From: an uncultured Kineosporia sp.
GTDB lineage: Bacteria; Actinomycetota; Actinomycetes; Actinomycetales; Kineosporiaceae
Assembly: GCA_937859855.1 (NCBI GenBank)
Contig: CALMAR010000341.1
Coordinates: 1 to 12,764, forward strand
Direction of reading: 5' to 3'
Length of the DNA stretch: 12,764 bases
The position numbers and the translations under genes are program-made. Below the pieces are notes generated by a model. That model was not told the origin of the DNA. It saw only the letters and a program-made list of their open reading frames with translations, and did no database searches. Below, in pieces: positions 1 to 5,611 of this stretch (position 1 is the first letter of the stretch; the number at the start of each line of letters is the position of its first letter).

Positions 1-2
1 GC

Positions 3-962
3 ACACCCTCACCCAGCGACCCCCCCGGCCCGGTCCGGGCACCGGCCGCGATCGACCCCGCCGCTGGTGACCCAGCCTTCTATACCACCAGCTATTCCAT
101 CCCCAGCGCCGGCGATCCGGATTCCGCTCCGGACGCCGGGTTGCAGGGCCTGATCGGCACCAGCCCGCGCCGGTTGCCGCGCCTGGGGCACCGGCCACGC
201 CAGCTGCAGCGTCATCCGGCCGCTGGTGAAACCCGTGGGCTTGGCCTGGTCACCGATCCACTCGGCCCCCGGACCGATCCGTTCGGCGTCTCTGGCCGGG
301 CCGCAATCCCCTCCGAAGCTGATCTCAGCACCAGTTCGGCGCTGGATCGGCGCCTGGACTCCGAGGCAGCGGCGCTGGCCAGCGATCGCGGCATCCGCAG
401 CCGGTCGGCCGGCGGGATCGTGATGCGCCCGGCTGACCTGGTGCAGTCCCTGCTCGACCAGGTCGGCGACCTCTATGGAGTCTCCGACACTGCTCAGGTG
501 CTGGCCGACGACGTGATCGAGCGCGCGGACGCCGATGCCGCCGCCGTTCTGGTTCCGGACGGCCCAATCTGGCGGGTCAGCGGCGGCGTCGGCCTGCGCC
601 CGCTGGAGCGGCGGCTGATCTTGGAAGCGACCCACTGGCTGATCACCGAGATCGGCTCGGCCGGGCGGGCAGTGCTGATCGACGACACCGACATCATCCG
701 CCCGCAGCTGGCGGGTGCTCCACTGGCCGCGTGGCGGCACCTGCTCGCCGTTCCGGTGCCGGAGGTGCGGGCGATTGTGGTACTGGCCCGGGGGCAGGAG
801 GCCGGACCCTTCACCGATCGCGACCTTGCTGCAGTGATCGCCCCGGTTCGGGAGGCGGCCACCCTGCTGGCCCAGGCCGTGCAGACCCGGCGGCTGGCCC
901 GGGCGCTCAGCTCGCTGCGCGAAGCGGACACTGAATTGTCCCCTCGCCGCCATGATAACTGA
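3..962 (+). CDS. GAF-like domain protein, 5' end outside window
   Basis: The frame is open from the left edge to a TGA at 960-962, so the true start lies upstream and 319 residues are visible. Third codon positions are G/C-rich from the first codons, which argues that the part before the internal ATG at 423 is also coding. Visible residues 1-140 are rich in Pro, Ala, Ser, Gly and Arg and look disordered. Residues 141-305 form a compact alpha/beta region that resembles a GAF sensor domain: an N-terminal helix (LVQSLLDQVGDLYGVSD), a strand AAAVLV, a middle VLIDDTDI segment, LLAVPVPE, IVVLARG, then FTDRDLAAV and a closing helix. No output domain follows, so it may be a stand-alone sensor or scaffold; the missing N-terminus could change this. 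It converges with the DnaB-like gene, 13 bp apart, with no obvious terminator between. GAF assignment is by pattern only; the ligand is unknown. Confidence 0.7.
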   Translation, partial: TPSPSDPPGPVRAPAAIDPAAGDPAFYTTSYSIPSAGDPDSAPDAGLQGLIGTSPRRLPRLGHRPRQLQRHPAAGETRGLGLVTDPLGPRTDPFGVSGRAAIPSEADLSTSSALDRRLDSEAAALASDRGIRSRSAGGIVMRPADLVQSLLDQVGDLYGVSDTAQVLADDVIERADADAAAVLVPDGPIWRVSGGVGLRPLERRLILEATHWLITEIGSAGRAVLIDDTDIIRPQLAGAPLAAWRHLLAVPVPEVRAIVVLARGQEAGPFTDRDLAAVIAPVREAATLLAQAVQTRRLARALSSLREADTELSPRRHDN

Positions 963-975
963 TTCCGGAACTGGG

Positions 976-1995
976 CTATTGGGTGAAGATCCGCTCGTCC
1001 AGCAGTTCTTCGGCCACAGCGTTGGTCTCACGCTCGAATCGGCTCTGTTCCAGTCGTTTCCGCAACTCCAGATCGATCCGGGCTAACCCCGAGCGGTTCT
1101 TCTCGATGCTCAGGACGACGTGATCGCGGTACCGATCAACGGCGCGGGTGTCATAGATCAGGTGGTGCCGGGCGACCACGTCGTACTTCTCGTTCATCAT
1201 CAGGATGACGTCCGGTTCGTAGGCCAGCGCGGACGAACCACCCAGGTGTCCTACTCGCATCCGCCGTCCAGGCCCGGCCGCCGCGGCGTCGACCGCTGAT
1301 ACGGCCAGCACCGCGACGTCATACTGTGCCGCCACATCCTTGAGGCCATCGACGATGGCAGTGATCCGGTCGGCCTCCGACCCAGCCTGCGGCGTGTGAA
1401 CCTTCTGCAGATAGTCGACCACCATCAGCGCGGGCCCGTCGTGTTCGGCCATCAGCTCCGCCACCTGGCGGATCGCGGCCAGTCCGGTGCTGGTCCCGCT
1501 GGCGCTCATCAGCAAGAGCCGTTCCCGGTATCCGCGCAGGGCGTCGATCGCCTCCGCCGCGCCGAGTGTGTTCGACAACCGCTGAGCCAGATTCGATCCG
1601 GGCGGTCCGCCGCCCTCCAGGGCCTCCCGGACCCGGCGCAACGGCACTCCATCGACTCCTAACGTGTCGCCGGCCTCGATCGCGATCAGCCGCTCGATCA
1701 GGGTGGTGGCGTCGTGCTCGTACGACATCACCGCGGTGGCCTCACCGATCGCGGCGATGTAACGAGCCACCTGCAGCACGAAGGCGGTCTTACCCAGACC
1801 TTGCGGGCCACCGAGCACGCAGAGTTCCCCGGTGCGCAGCCCGCCCCCCAGATAGGTGTCCAGCAACCGGAAACCGGTCGGCAGCACTGAAGCCGCCGGA
1901 ATCCGGTCAGAGAGCAGTTCGCGGTCAGCGGCGTCCAGCGCCTCCCCGATCGAGAAGACGTCGTCCCCCGCCGATTCAGCCGATTGATGGGACAC
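976..1995 (-). CDS. DnaB C-terminal-domain-like RecA-fold ATPase
   Basis: A 339-residue protein with a GTG start at 1995-1993. A loose AAGG lies 12 nt upstream of it. The Walker A loop GGPQGLGKT is at residues 62-70. SYEHD at 91-95 stands where replicative DnaB has SLEMS, with E93 as probable catalytic Glu. The Walker B strand LMVVD is at 190-194 and is followed by YLQ, as in DnaB. HLGGSSALAYEPDVIL (250-265) matches the DnaB region before the last strands, and SIEKNRSG (296-303) matches the hairpin that carries the arginine finger. There is no DnaB N-terminal (primase-binding) domain: only about 40 residues precede the ATPase core. The real replicative helicase is much longer, so this is a paralogue. 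It may be a ring-forming DNA or RNA translocase or a KaiC/RadA-like regulator; substrate unknown. It is divergent from the sensor kinase gene, so the two could share a control region. Confidence 0.8.
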   Translation of the reverse strand: MSHQSAESAGDDVFSIGEALDAADRELLSDRIPAASVLPTGFRLLDTYLGGGLRTGELCVLGGPQGLGKTAFVLQVARYIAAIGEATAVMSYEHDATTLIERLIAIEAGDTLGVDGVPLRRVREALEGGGPPGSNLAQRLSNTLGAAEAIDALRGYRERLLLMSASGTSTGLAAIRQVAELMAEHDGPALMVVDYLQKVHTPQAGSEADRITAIVDGLKDVAAQYDVAVLAVSAVDAAAAGPGRRMRVGHLGGSSALAYEPDVILMMNEKYDVVARHHLIYDTRAVDRYRDHVVLSIEKNRSGLARIDLELRKRLEQSRFERETNAVAEELLDERIFTQ

Positions 1996-2142
1996 CTTTG
2001 TTCGTCACCTTGTCCTGAGGCTCTGTGATCAGACCATCCAGCTTGTCATTGGCCCAGATGACCGGCAGCAGCACCGGCGACCGGAGGCCGAAACCGAACG
2101 TATTTCGTCCCCACGACCGGACAATCATCGCCTTTCGGATTA

Positions 2143-2172
2143 CCCGATAACGGAACTAGTGCCCGTATCGGG
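2143..2172. promoter_or_regulatory. Dyad/hairpin in kinase gene leader
   Basis: CCCGATA (2143-2149), one bulged A, and CGG (2151-2153) pair with CCG (2163-2165) and TATCGGG (2166-2172) around a nine-base loop that contains ACTAGT. This gives ten base pairs with one bulge. It ends 12 bases before the kinase Shine-Dalgarno sequence. It could be a regulator operator or a leader RNA hairpin; the sequence does not decide between them. Confidence 0.5.
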
Positions 2173-2184
2173 CGAACGCGAGCC

Positions 2185-2189
2185 AGGAG
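2185..2189 (+). promoter_or_regulatory. Shine-Dalgarno site fixing the kinase start
   Basis: AGGAG lies 8 bases before the GTG at 2198. The longer in-frame GTG at 2159 sits inside the loop of the 2143-2172 dyad and has no such site, so 2198 is preferred as the start. Confidence 0.7.
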
Positions 2190-2197
2190 TATCACTC

Positions 2198-3943
2198 GTG
2201 TGGCAGATTGTCACCGTGGCTGTGTTCGGACTTCGTCTCAATGCCGCCTTTCTGCCGCTGATCGCCCGGGCCGGTGTGATCCTGGCTGCCGTCTGCACCC
2301 TAGTCGCGGGCCGGATTGTCACTCAGCAGAACACCATCGATCAGCAGGACATCGTGCTGTCGGCCCTGCTGCTCCTCGTGGTGGCCGCGCTGGCTTCGTT
2401 CCCGTTGCCGAGCCAGGTGCCGCCCCTGATCCCGGCCCTGGCCGAAACTCTGGCTGCCGCGATGATCATTGGAGCAGCTGGGCCGGGCGGCGCATTGTTC
2501 ATGCTCTATCTCGTCGTCCCCTTGTACCTCGCGGCCACCCGGGCCGGTCTTGCTGAGGCGCTGAGCTGCGCCGTCACCGGCGTGGTCACGCTGGTCGCGA
2601 TGGCCGCGCTGACCAAGCAGGGCGATGACTGGACCGATATGTCCGCGCTGCTGACCGCCGGGGCGTGCATCTTTGTCGGGGTGCCGGTAGTCGGCTCCTG
2701 GATGCGAAAGGTTGCCCAGGAGACTGCACCGGACAATGAGGTTGCCTACGCCGACGCACACAGGTTGCTGACCGAACTCCAGGTGGTCGCTCGCCAGCTG
2801 AGCCTGGGCCTGGATCCCCGCACACTGGCGACCGCGCTCGCCGACGACATCCGCACGATCGTCCCGCAGGCGAGCACAACCGTGCTCGGCCGCTCCCCGA
2901 GCGGCCGTTTCGCCGCGCTGACCGGCGAGGAACCGCCGGATGAGGCCGGCCAGGCCATCGACGACGCGTGGCTACGCGGTACCCCGATGGGCGGCGACTT
3001 CCTCGGCGAGCGGTTCACTGCTGTTCCGGTGCTGATGGCTGGACGAGTGGTGGCGCTGGTCGTGATCACCACTCAGCAGCCGATCGACGCTCAGGCGCTG
3101 CGCAGGTGCCAGTCCCTGATCGACCAGTCCGGTCCCCGGCTGGCCTCGGCGGTGCTGTTCGACGACGTCCGCCGCCTGGCCACCACGGACGAGCGAATGC
3201 GGCTGGCCCGCGAAATCCACGACGGCATCGCCCAGGACCTGGCCTCGGTCGGCTATCTCCTGGACGACATCCGCCGCGACGCCGGGCCCGGATTGAGCGG
3301 CCGGGTGGCCAGCGTGCGCGAACAACTGCAAGAGATGGTCGGCGATCTGCGGATGAGCATCTTCGATCTGCGCTCCGGGGTCGATGACTCGACCAGTTTG
3401 GGGAATGCGCTCTCTGACCACGCGCAGCGGGTCGGCGGCCCGGCCGGGCTGGTAGTAACCGTGTCGATGGACGAATCTCCGAAACGACTACCAGTCGGAA
3501 TCGAGGTCGAGCTGATGCGGATCGTGCAGGAGGCCATCACCAACGTTCGCCGTCACGCCCGCGCCTCCAACCTGTGGATCTCGGTGACCGTGGATCCACC
3601 TCGGGCTCACATCCTGGTCAGAGACGACGGCCGTGGGCTTCGCCCGGGCCGGTTGGACAGTTTCGGTATCACCGGGATGCGGGAACGGGCCAAGCGGATC
3701 GGCGCGCTGCTCGACGTCAGATCAGGTCCGGACAGCGGCACCGTGGTGGAGATCGCCCTGGGCACAGATCCGGTTCAAGCTCGCGAAATGTACCCCATGC
3801 CGCGTACTGTCATCAGCCGCGGCGCTCTGACCGATCCACGAGGAATTCCTGCCATCACGCTGCCCGGCACCGCGTCAGCCGCAGGATCGGTCGGCGCATC
3901 ATCGGACTCCGCCGCGGCGGCGAGCACCAACCTCAATCAGTAG
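2198..3943 (+). CDS. NarL-family membrane sensor histidine kinase
   Basis: With the GTG at 2198 the protein has 581 residues. The N-terminal third (about 15-168) is hydrophobic, with roughly five to six membrane segments and few extracytoplasmic residues, so it probably senses the membrane or a small ligand. Residues about 190-325 form a GAF-like cytoplasmic region. The HisKA_3 phosphoacceptor motif REIHDGIAQ has His341. The HATPase domain has the N box EAITNVRRHA (Asn449), the G1 box DDGRG (476-480) and GITGMRERA (490-498). This layout is typical of NarL/DesK/LiaS-type kinases, which pass phosphate to LuxR-type regulators; that regulator follows 48 bp downstream. The last 55 residues are a Pro/Ala/Ser-rich tail beyond the ATPase fold, which is unusual. 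The signal is unknown. Position beside pilin genes suggests, but does not prove, control of surface appendages. Confidence 0.92.
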   Translation: MWQIVTVAVFGLRLNAAFLPLIARAGVILAAVCTLVAGRIVTQQNTIDQQDIVLSALLLLVVAALASFPLPSQVPPLIPALAETLAAAMIIGAAGPGGALFMLYLVVPLYLAATRAGLAEALSCAVTGVVTLVAMAALTKQGDDWTDMSALLTAGACIFVGVPVVGSWMRKVAQETAPDNEVAYADAHRLLTELQVVARQLSLGLDPRTLATALADDIRTIVPQASTTVLGRSPSGRFAALTGEEPPDEAGQAIDDAWLRGTPMGGDFLGERFTAVPVLMAGRVVALVVITTQQPIDAQALRRCQSLIDQSGPRLASAVLFDDVRRLATTDERMRLAREIHDGIAQDLASVGYLLDDIRRDAGPGLSGRVASVREQLQEMVGDLRMSIFDLRSGVDDSTSLGNALSDHAQRVGGPAGLVVTVSMDESPKRLPVGIEVELMRIVQEAITNVRRHARASNLWISVTVDPPRAHILVRDDGRGLRPGRLDSFGITGMRERAKRIGALLDVRSGPDSGTVVEIALGTDPVQAREMYPMPRTVISRGALTDPRGIPAITLPGTASAAGSVGASSDSAAAASTNLNQ

Positions 3944-3979
3944 CGCAGGTAACGAGCCCGGCCGAACACCGGGCAGACC

Positions 3980-3984
3980 AGGAG
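3980..3984 (+). promoter_or_regulatory. Shine-Dalgarno site of response regulator gene
   Basis: AGGAG seven bases before the GTG at 3992. It supports this start and independent ribosome entry within the kinase-regulator transcript. Confidence 0.7.
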
Positions 3985-3991
3985 TGGCCGG

Positions 3992-4654
3992 GTGACCAGC
4001 ACACAGACTCTTCGCGTCGTGCTCGTAGATGATCATCAACTGATCCGCGAGGGCCTGCGGCGCGCCTTCGATCGGGCCGGGGACCTCGAGGTGGTCGGTG
4101 AGGCCGGATCGATCGCGGAGGCCATGCACGCCCTCGAGCGGCTGCGCCCGGACGTGCTGGTGACCGATGTCCGGCTTCCGGACGGCGACGGGATCTCACT
4201 GACCACCCAGGTCCGCGCGGCCAACCCGAACATCGGCATCGTGGTGCTGACCATGTACGCCGGCGACGAGCAGGTGTTCGCCGCGCTGGAGGCCGGGGCC
4301 TCGGGCTTCGTCGGCAAGGACGCCCCTGCCGAGGAGGTTGTCGCGGCCGCCCGGCACGCCGCCGCCGCCCCCCGCAACTTCAACACCAAGGACCTGGCTG
4401 GAGCGATGCAGCGGCGGATGAGCGCCCCGGCCGGTCCCAAGCTGTCCCCGCGCGAACGCGAGGTGCTCGACCTGCTGGTGGACGGCCTGGCCATCGCCCA
4501 GATCGCCCGCCGGCTGTACATCAGCGAGTCAACCGCCAAGACCCACGTGGCCAACATCTACGAGAAGCTCGGTGCCGGAAACCGCGCCCAGGCCGTGATG
4601 GCCGCCGTCCGGCTCGGCCTGGTCCGGGAGGGCAAGGGCGCCCCCCAGCGTTGA
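3992..4654 (+). CDS. LuxR/NarL-type response regulator
   Basis: A 220-residue DNA-binding regulator with the usual length of the NarL/FixJ family. The receiver domain (8-122) has the acidic pair Asp13/Asp14, phosphoacceptor Asp59 in VTDVRLPDGDG, Thr87 in VVLTMY and Lys109 in VGKDA, so all signalling residues are present. A short linker with AMQRRMSAP leads to the LuxR-type helix-turn-helix (151-212), which starts LSPREREVLDLL and holds the recognition helix region SESTAKTHVANIYEKLGA. It is the cognate partner of the upstream kinase: 48 bp apart, same strand, followed by a strong terminator that closes the unit. Targets are not known. The dyad in the kinase leader and the short palindromes near the pilin genes are candidate sites. 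Confidence 0.95.
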   Translation: MTSTQTLRVVLVDDHQLIREGLRRAFDRAGDLEVVGEAGSIAEAMHALERLRPDVLVTDVRLPDGDGISLTTQVRAANPNIGIVVLTMYAGDEQVFAALEAGASGFVGKDAPAEEVVAAARHAAAAPRNFNTKDLAGAMQRRMSAPAGPKLSPREREVLDLLVDGLAIAQIARRLYISESTAKTHVANIYEKLGAGNRAQAVMAAVRLGLVREGKGAPQR

Positions 4655-4668
4655 GTTCCTGATTGTCT

Positions 4669-4700
4669 CGATGCCCTGGCCCTCACCGGCCAGGGCATCG
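4669..4700 (+). terminator. Intrinsic terminator after the two-component genes
   Basis: A perfect 13-bp inverted repeat, CGATGCCCTGGCC (4669-4681) and GGCCAGGGCATCG (4688-4700), encloses a six-base loop CTCACC and is followed by TTGTTG. It lies 14 bases after the regulator stop codon and separates that unit from the pilin genes. Confidence 0.85.
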
Positions 4701-4901
4701 TTGTTGACGACGCGTTCCGAAGTGTCCAGACACCCTCTGAACTGCGAAAACCGAGATCACATCATCTGTTCGGCCGAGTTTCAGCCGGGGCTCTTCTGCT
4801 GATCCGTGTTGTCCGATAGGTACGGAGCTTGATCCAGGTGGCAGGCTGAGCACGTCGTCGGAGAGGGATCTCCCAACCGAGCACCCACGAAAGGGATCCG
4901 C

Positions 4902-5102
4902 ATGCTCACGTACATCCGCAAGGTGATGCGGGCCGGCCTGGACCGCGGCGCGTCTGCCGTCGAATACGGCCTGATGGTCGCCGCGATCGCTGCCGTCATC
5001 GTCGGCATCGTCTTCGGCCTGGGCGGCGTCGTCCAGAACGTCTTCACCAACAGCTGCAACGACATCAACACGCAGGCCAACGCCGGCGGCAACTGTCCCT
5101 GA
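4902..5102 (+). CDS. Flp-type IVb pilin 1
   Basis: A 66-residue prepilin. The Tad/Flp processing signature is clear: a short basic leader ending in Gly16, cleavage before ASAVEYG, with Glu21 and Tyr22 at mature positions +5 and +6, the hallmark of Flp pilins cut by TadV/CpaA-type peptidases. A hydrophobic helix (about 23-45) follows, rich in Ala, Val, Ile and Gly. The mature subunit is about 50 residues and would assemble into a thin Tad pilus outside the cell membrane. The C-terminal segment has two cysteines (Cys52, Cys65), which could form a disulfide; many Flp pilins lack this. The start is set by AAAGGG at 4890-4895, six bases before ATG. No tad assembly genes are in the window, so they must lie elsewhere. 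The gene follows a terminator and should have its own promoter in 4701-4889; none is obvious. Confidence 0.93.
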   Translation: MLTYIRKVMRAGLDRGASAVEYGLMVAAIAAVIVGIVFGLGGVVQNVFTNSCNDINTQANAGGNCP

Positions 5103-5124
5103 CGCCTAGGGCGAGACGCACGAG

Positions 5125-5156
5125 CGGGCCCGGCTGCCTTGGGGCGACCGGGCCCG
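5125..5156 (+). terminator. GC-rich hairpin after pilin 1
   Basis: CGGGCCCGG (5125-5133) pairs perfectly with CCGGGCCCG (5148-5156); the 14-base loop can form a further GCC/GGC pair. No T-run follows, so it may be a weak terminator or a stabilising 3' structure that raises pilin 1 mRNA over pilin 2. It starts 22 bases after the pilin 1 stop. Confidence 0.5.
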
Positions 5157-5168
5157 TCCGCATGCGGA
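5157..5168. repeat. 12-bp perfect palindrome between pilin genes
   Basis: TCCGCATGCGGA reads the same on both strands and directly follows the arm of the 5125-5156 hairpin. It could be an operator for a dimeric regulator, or chance in GC-rich DNA. Confidence 0.35.
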
Positions 5169-5326
5169 GTCAAAGCGCATGAACTTGCTGGGGATGCGAG
5201 TTTCGTTCGGGCGCTAGGCTTTTGCAATCTGCTGACACCTCGATCAACCATTCGCCTGATCCTTCAATGTGCGGGTCCCAATGCCAGAGACGTTGTGCCA
5301 GGGTCTTTCTCGTCGGGGGCCTCAGG

Positions 5327-5351
5327 CCGGAGCGGACCGCAGCCGCTCCGG
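5327..5351 (+). promoter_or_regulatory. Leader hairpin just before pilin 2 ribosome site
   Basis: CCGGAGCGG (5327-5335) and CCGCTCCGG (5343-5351) form a perfect 9-bp stem with a seven-base loop. The stem ends six bases before the AAGGGA ribosome site at 5358-5363, close enough to affect ribosome access or mRNA stability. A T-run is absent, so it is not a classical terminator. Confidence 0.5.
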
Positions 5352-5368
5352 TTGACGAAGGGAATTCC

Positions 5369-5569
5369 ATGATCACTCGGGTCTTCCGAGTCGAACGCCG
5401 GCTTCGCGATGCCGGTGCATCTGCCGTGGAGTACGGCCTCCTCATCGCCGCTATTGCTGCCGTCATCGTCGGAGCCGTCTTCGGCTTGGGTGGCATCGTT
5501 GGCGACACCTTCCAGCAGACGCAGGACTGCATCCAGCAGATCCAGAACGGGCCCAACTGCAATCCCTGA
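5369..5569 (+). CDS. Flp-type IVb pilin 2
   Basis: A 66-residue prepilin that aligns with pilin 1 without gaps at about half of positions. The processing site is at the same place: Gly16, then ASAVEYG with Glu21 and Tyr22. The core hydrophobic helix AAIAAVIVG and the motif VFGLGG are identical to pilin 1; leaders and C-termini differ. Two cysteines, Cys54 and Cys64, again lie in the C-terminal tail, which is Gln/Asn-rich. AAGGGA at 5358-5363, five bases before the ATG at 5369, sets the start; the frame stays open upstream to 5222 but that stretch has no ribosome site and no pilin-like sequence. The pair looks like a tandem duplication that diverged, perhaps giving major and minor subunits. 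The gene may be cotranscribed with the GT-C gene downstream. Confidence 0.93.
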   Translation: MITRVFRVERRLRDAGASAVEYGLLIAAIAAVIVGAVFGLGGIVGDTFQQTQDCIQQIQNGPNCNP

Positions 5570-5599
5570 CGGGCGACCGGCGGTCCGATCGGCTCGGCC

Positions 5600-5605
5600 T
5601 AGCAT
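5600..5605 (+). promoter_or_regulatory. Candidate -10 box for a leaderless GT-C mRNA
   Basis: TAGCAT fits the actinobacterial TANNNT -10 pattern. Six bases separate it from the GTG at 5612, the spacing expected if transcription starts on the start codon. No -35 element is recognisable. There is no Shine-Dalgarno site before this gene, which agrees with a leaderless mRNA. Confidence 0.4.
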
Positions 5606-5611
5606 GTGTGG

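Noticed and set aside
9..1031. Long minus-strand open frame opposite the GAF-like gene
   Set aside because: Its protein is low in recognisable structure, and it overlaps the end of the DnaB-like gene. The plus-strand frame has G/C-rich third codon positions and a domain-like pattern.
4722..4733. Inverted repeat GTGTC-CA-GACAC upstream of pilin 1 as an operator
   Set aside because: Only five base pairs and no supporting second copy seen; too short to claim in this region.
4701..4889. Pilin 1 promoter
   Set aside because: TTGACG (near 4704) and other hexamers were considered, but none has a partner at correct spacing. A promoter must exist here, yet I cannot place it. A small GGAGA/TCTCC dyad at 4860-4873 is also too weak to name.
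5222..5368. N-terminal extension of pilin 2
   Set aside because: The frame is open, but the extra 49 residues are not prepilin-like, there is no ribosome site, and the ATG at 5369 has one and matches pilin 1 in length.
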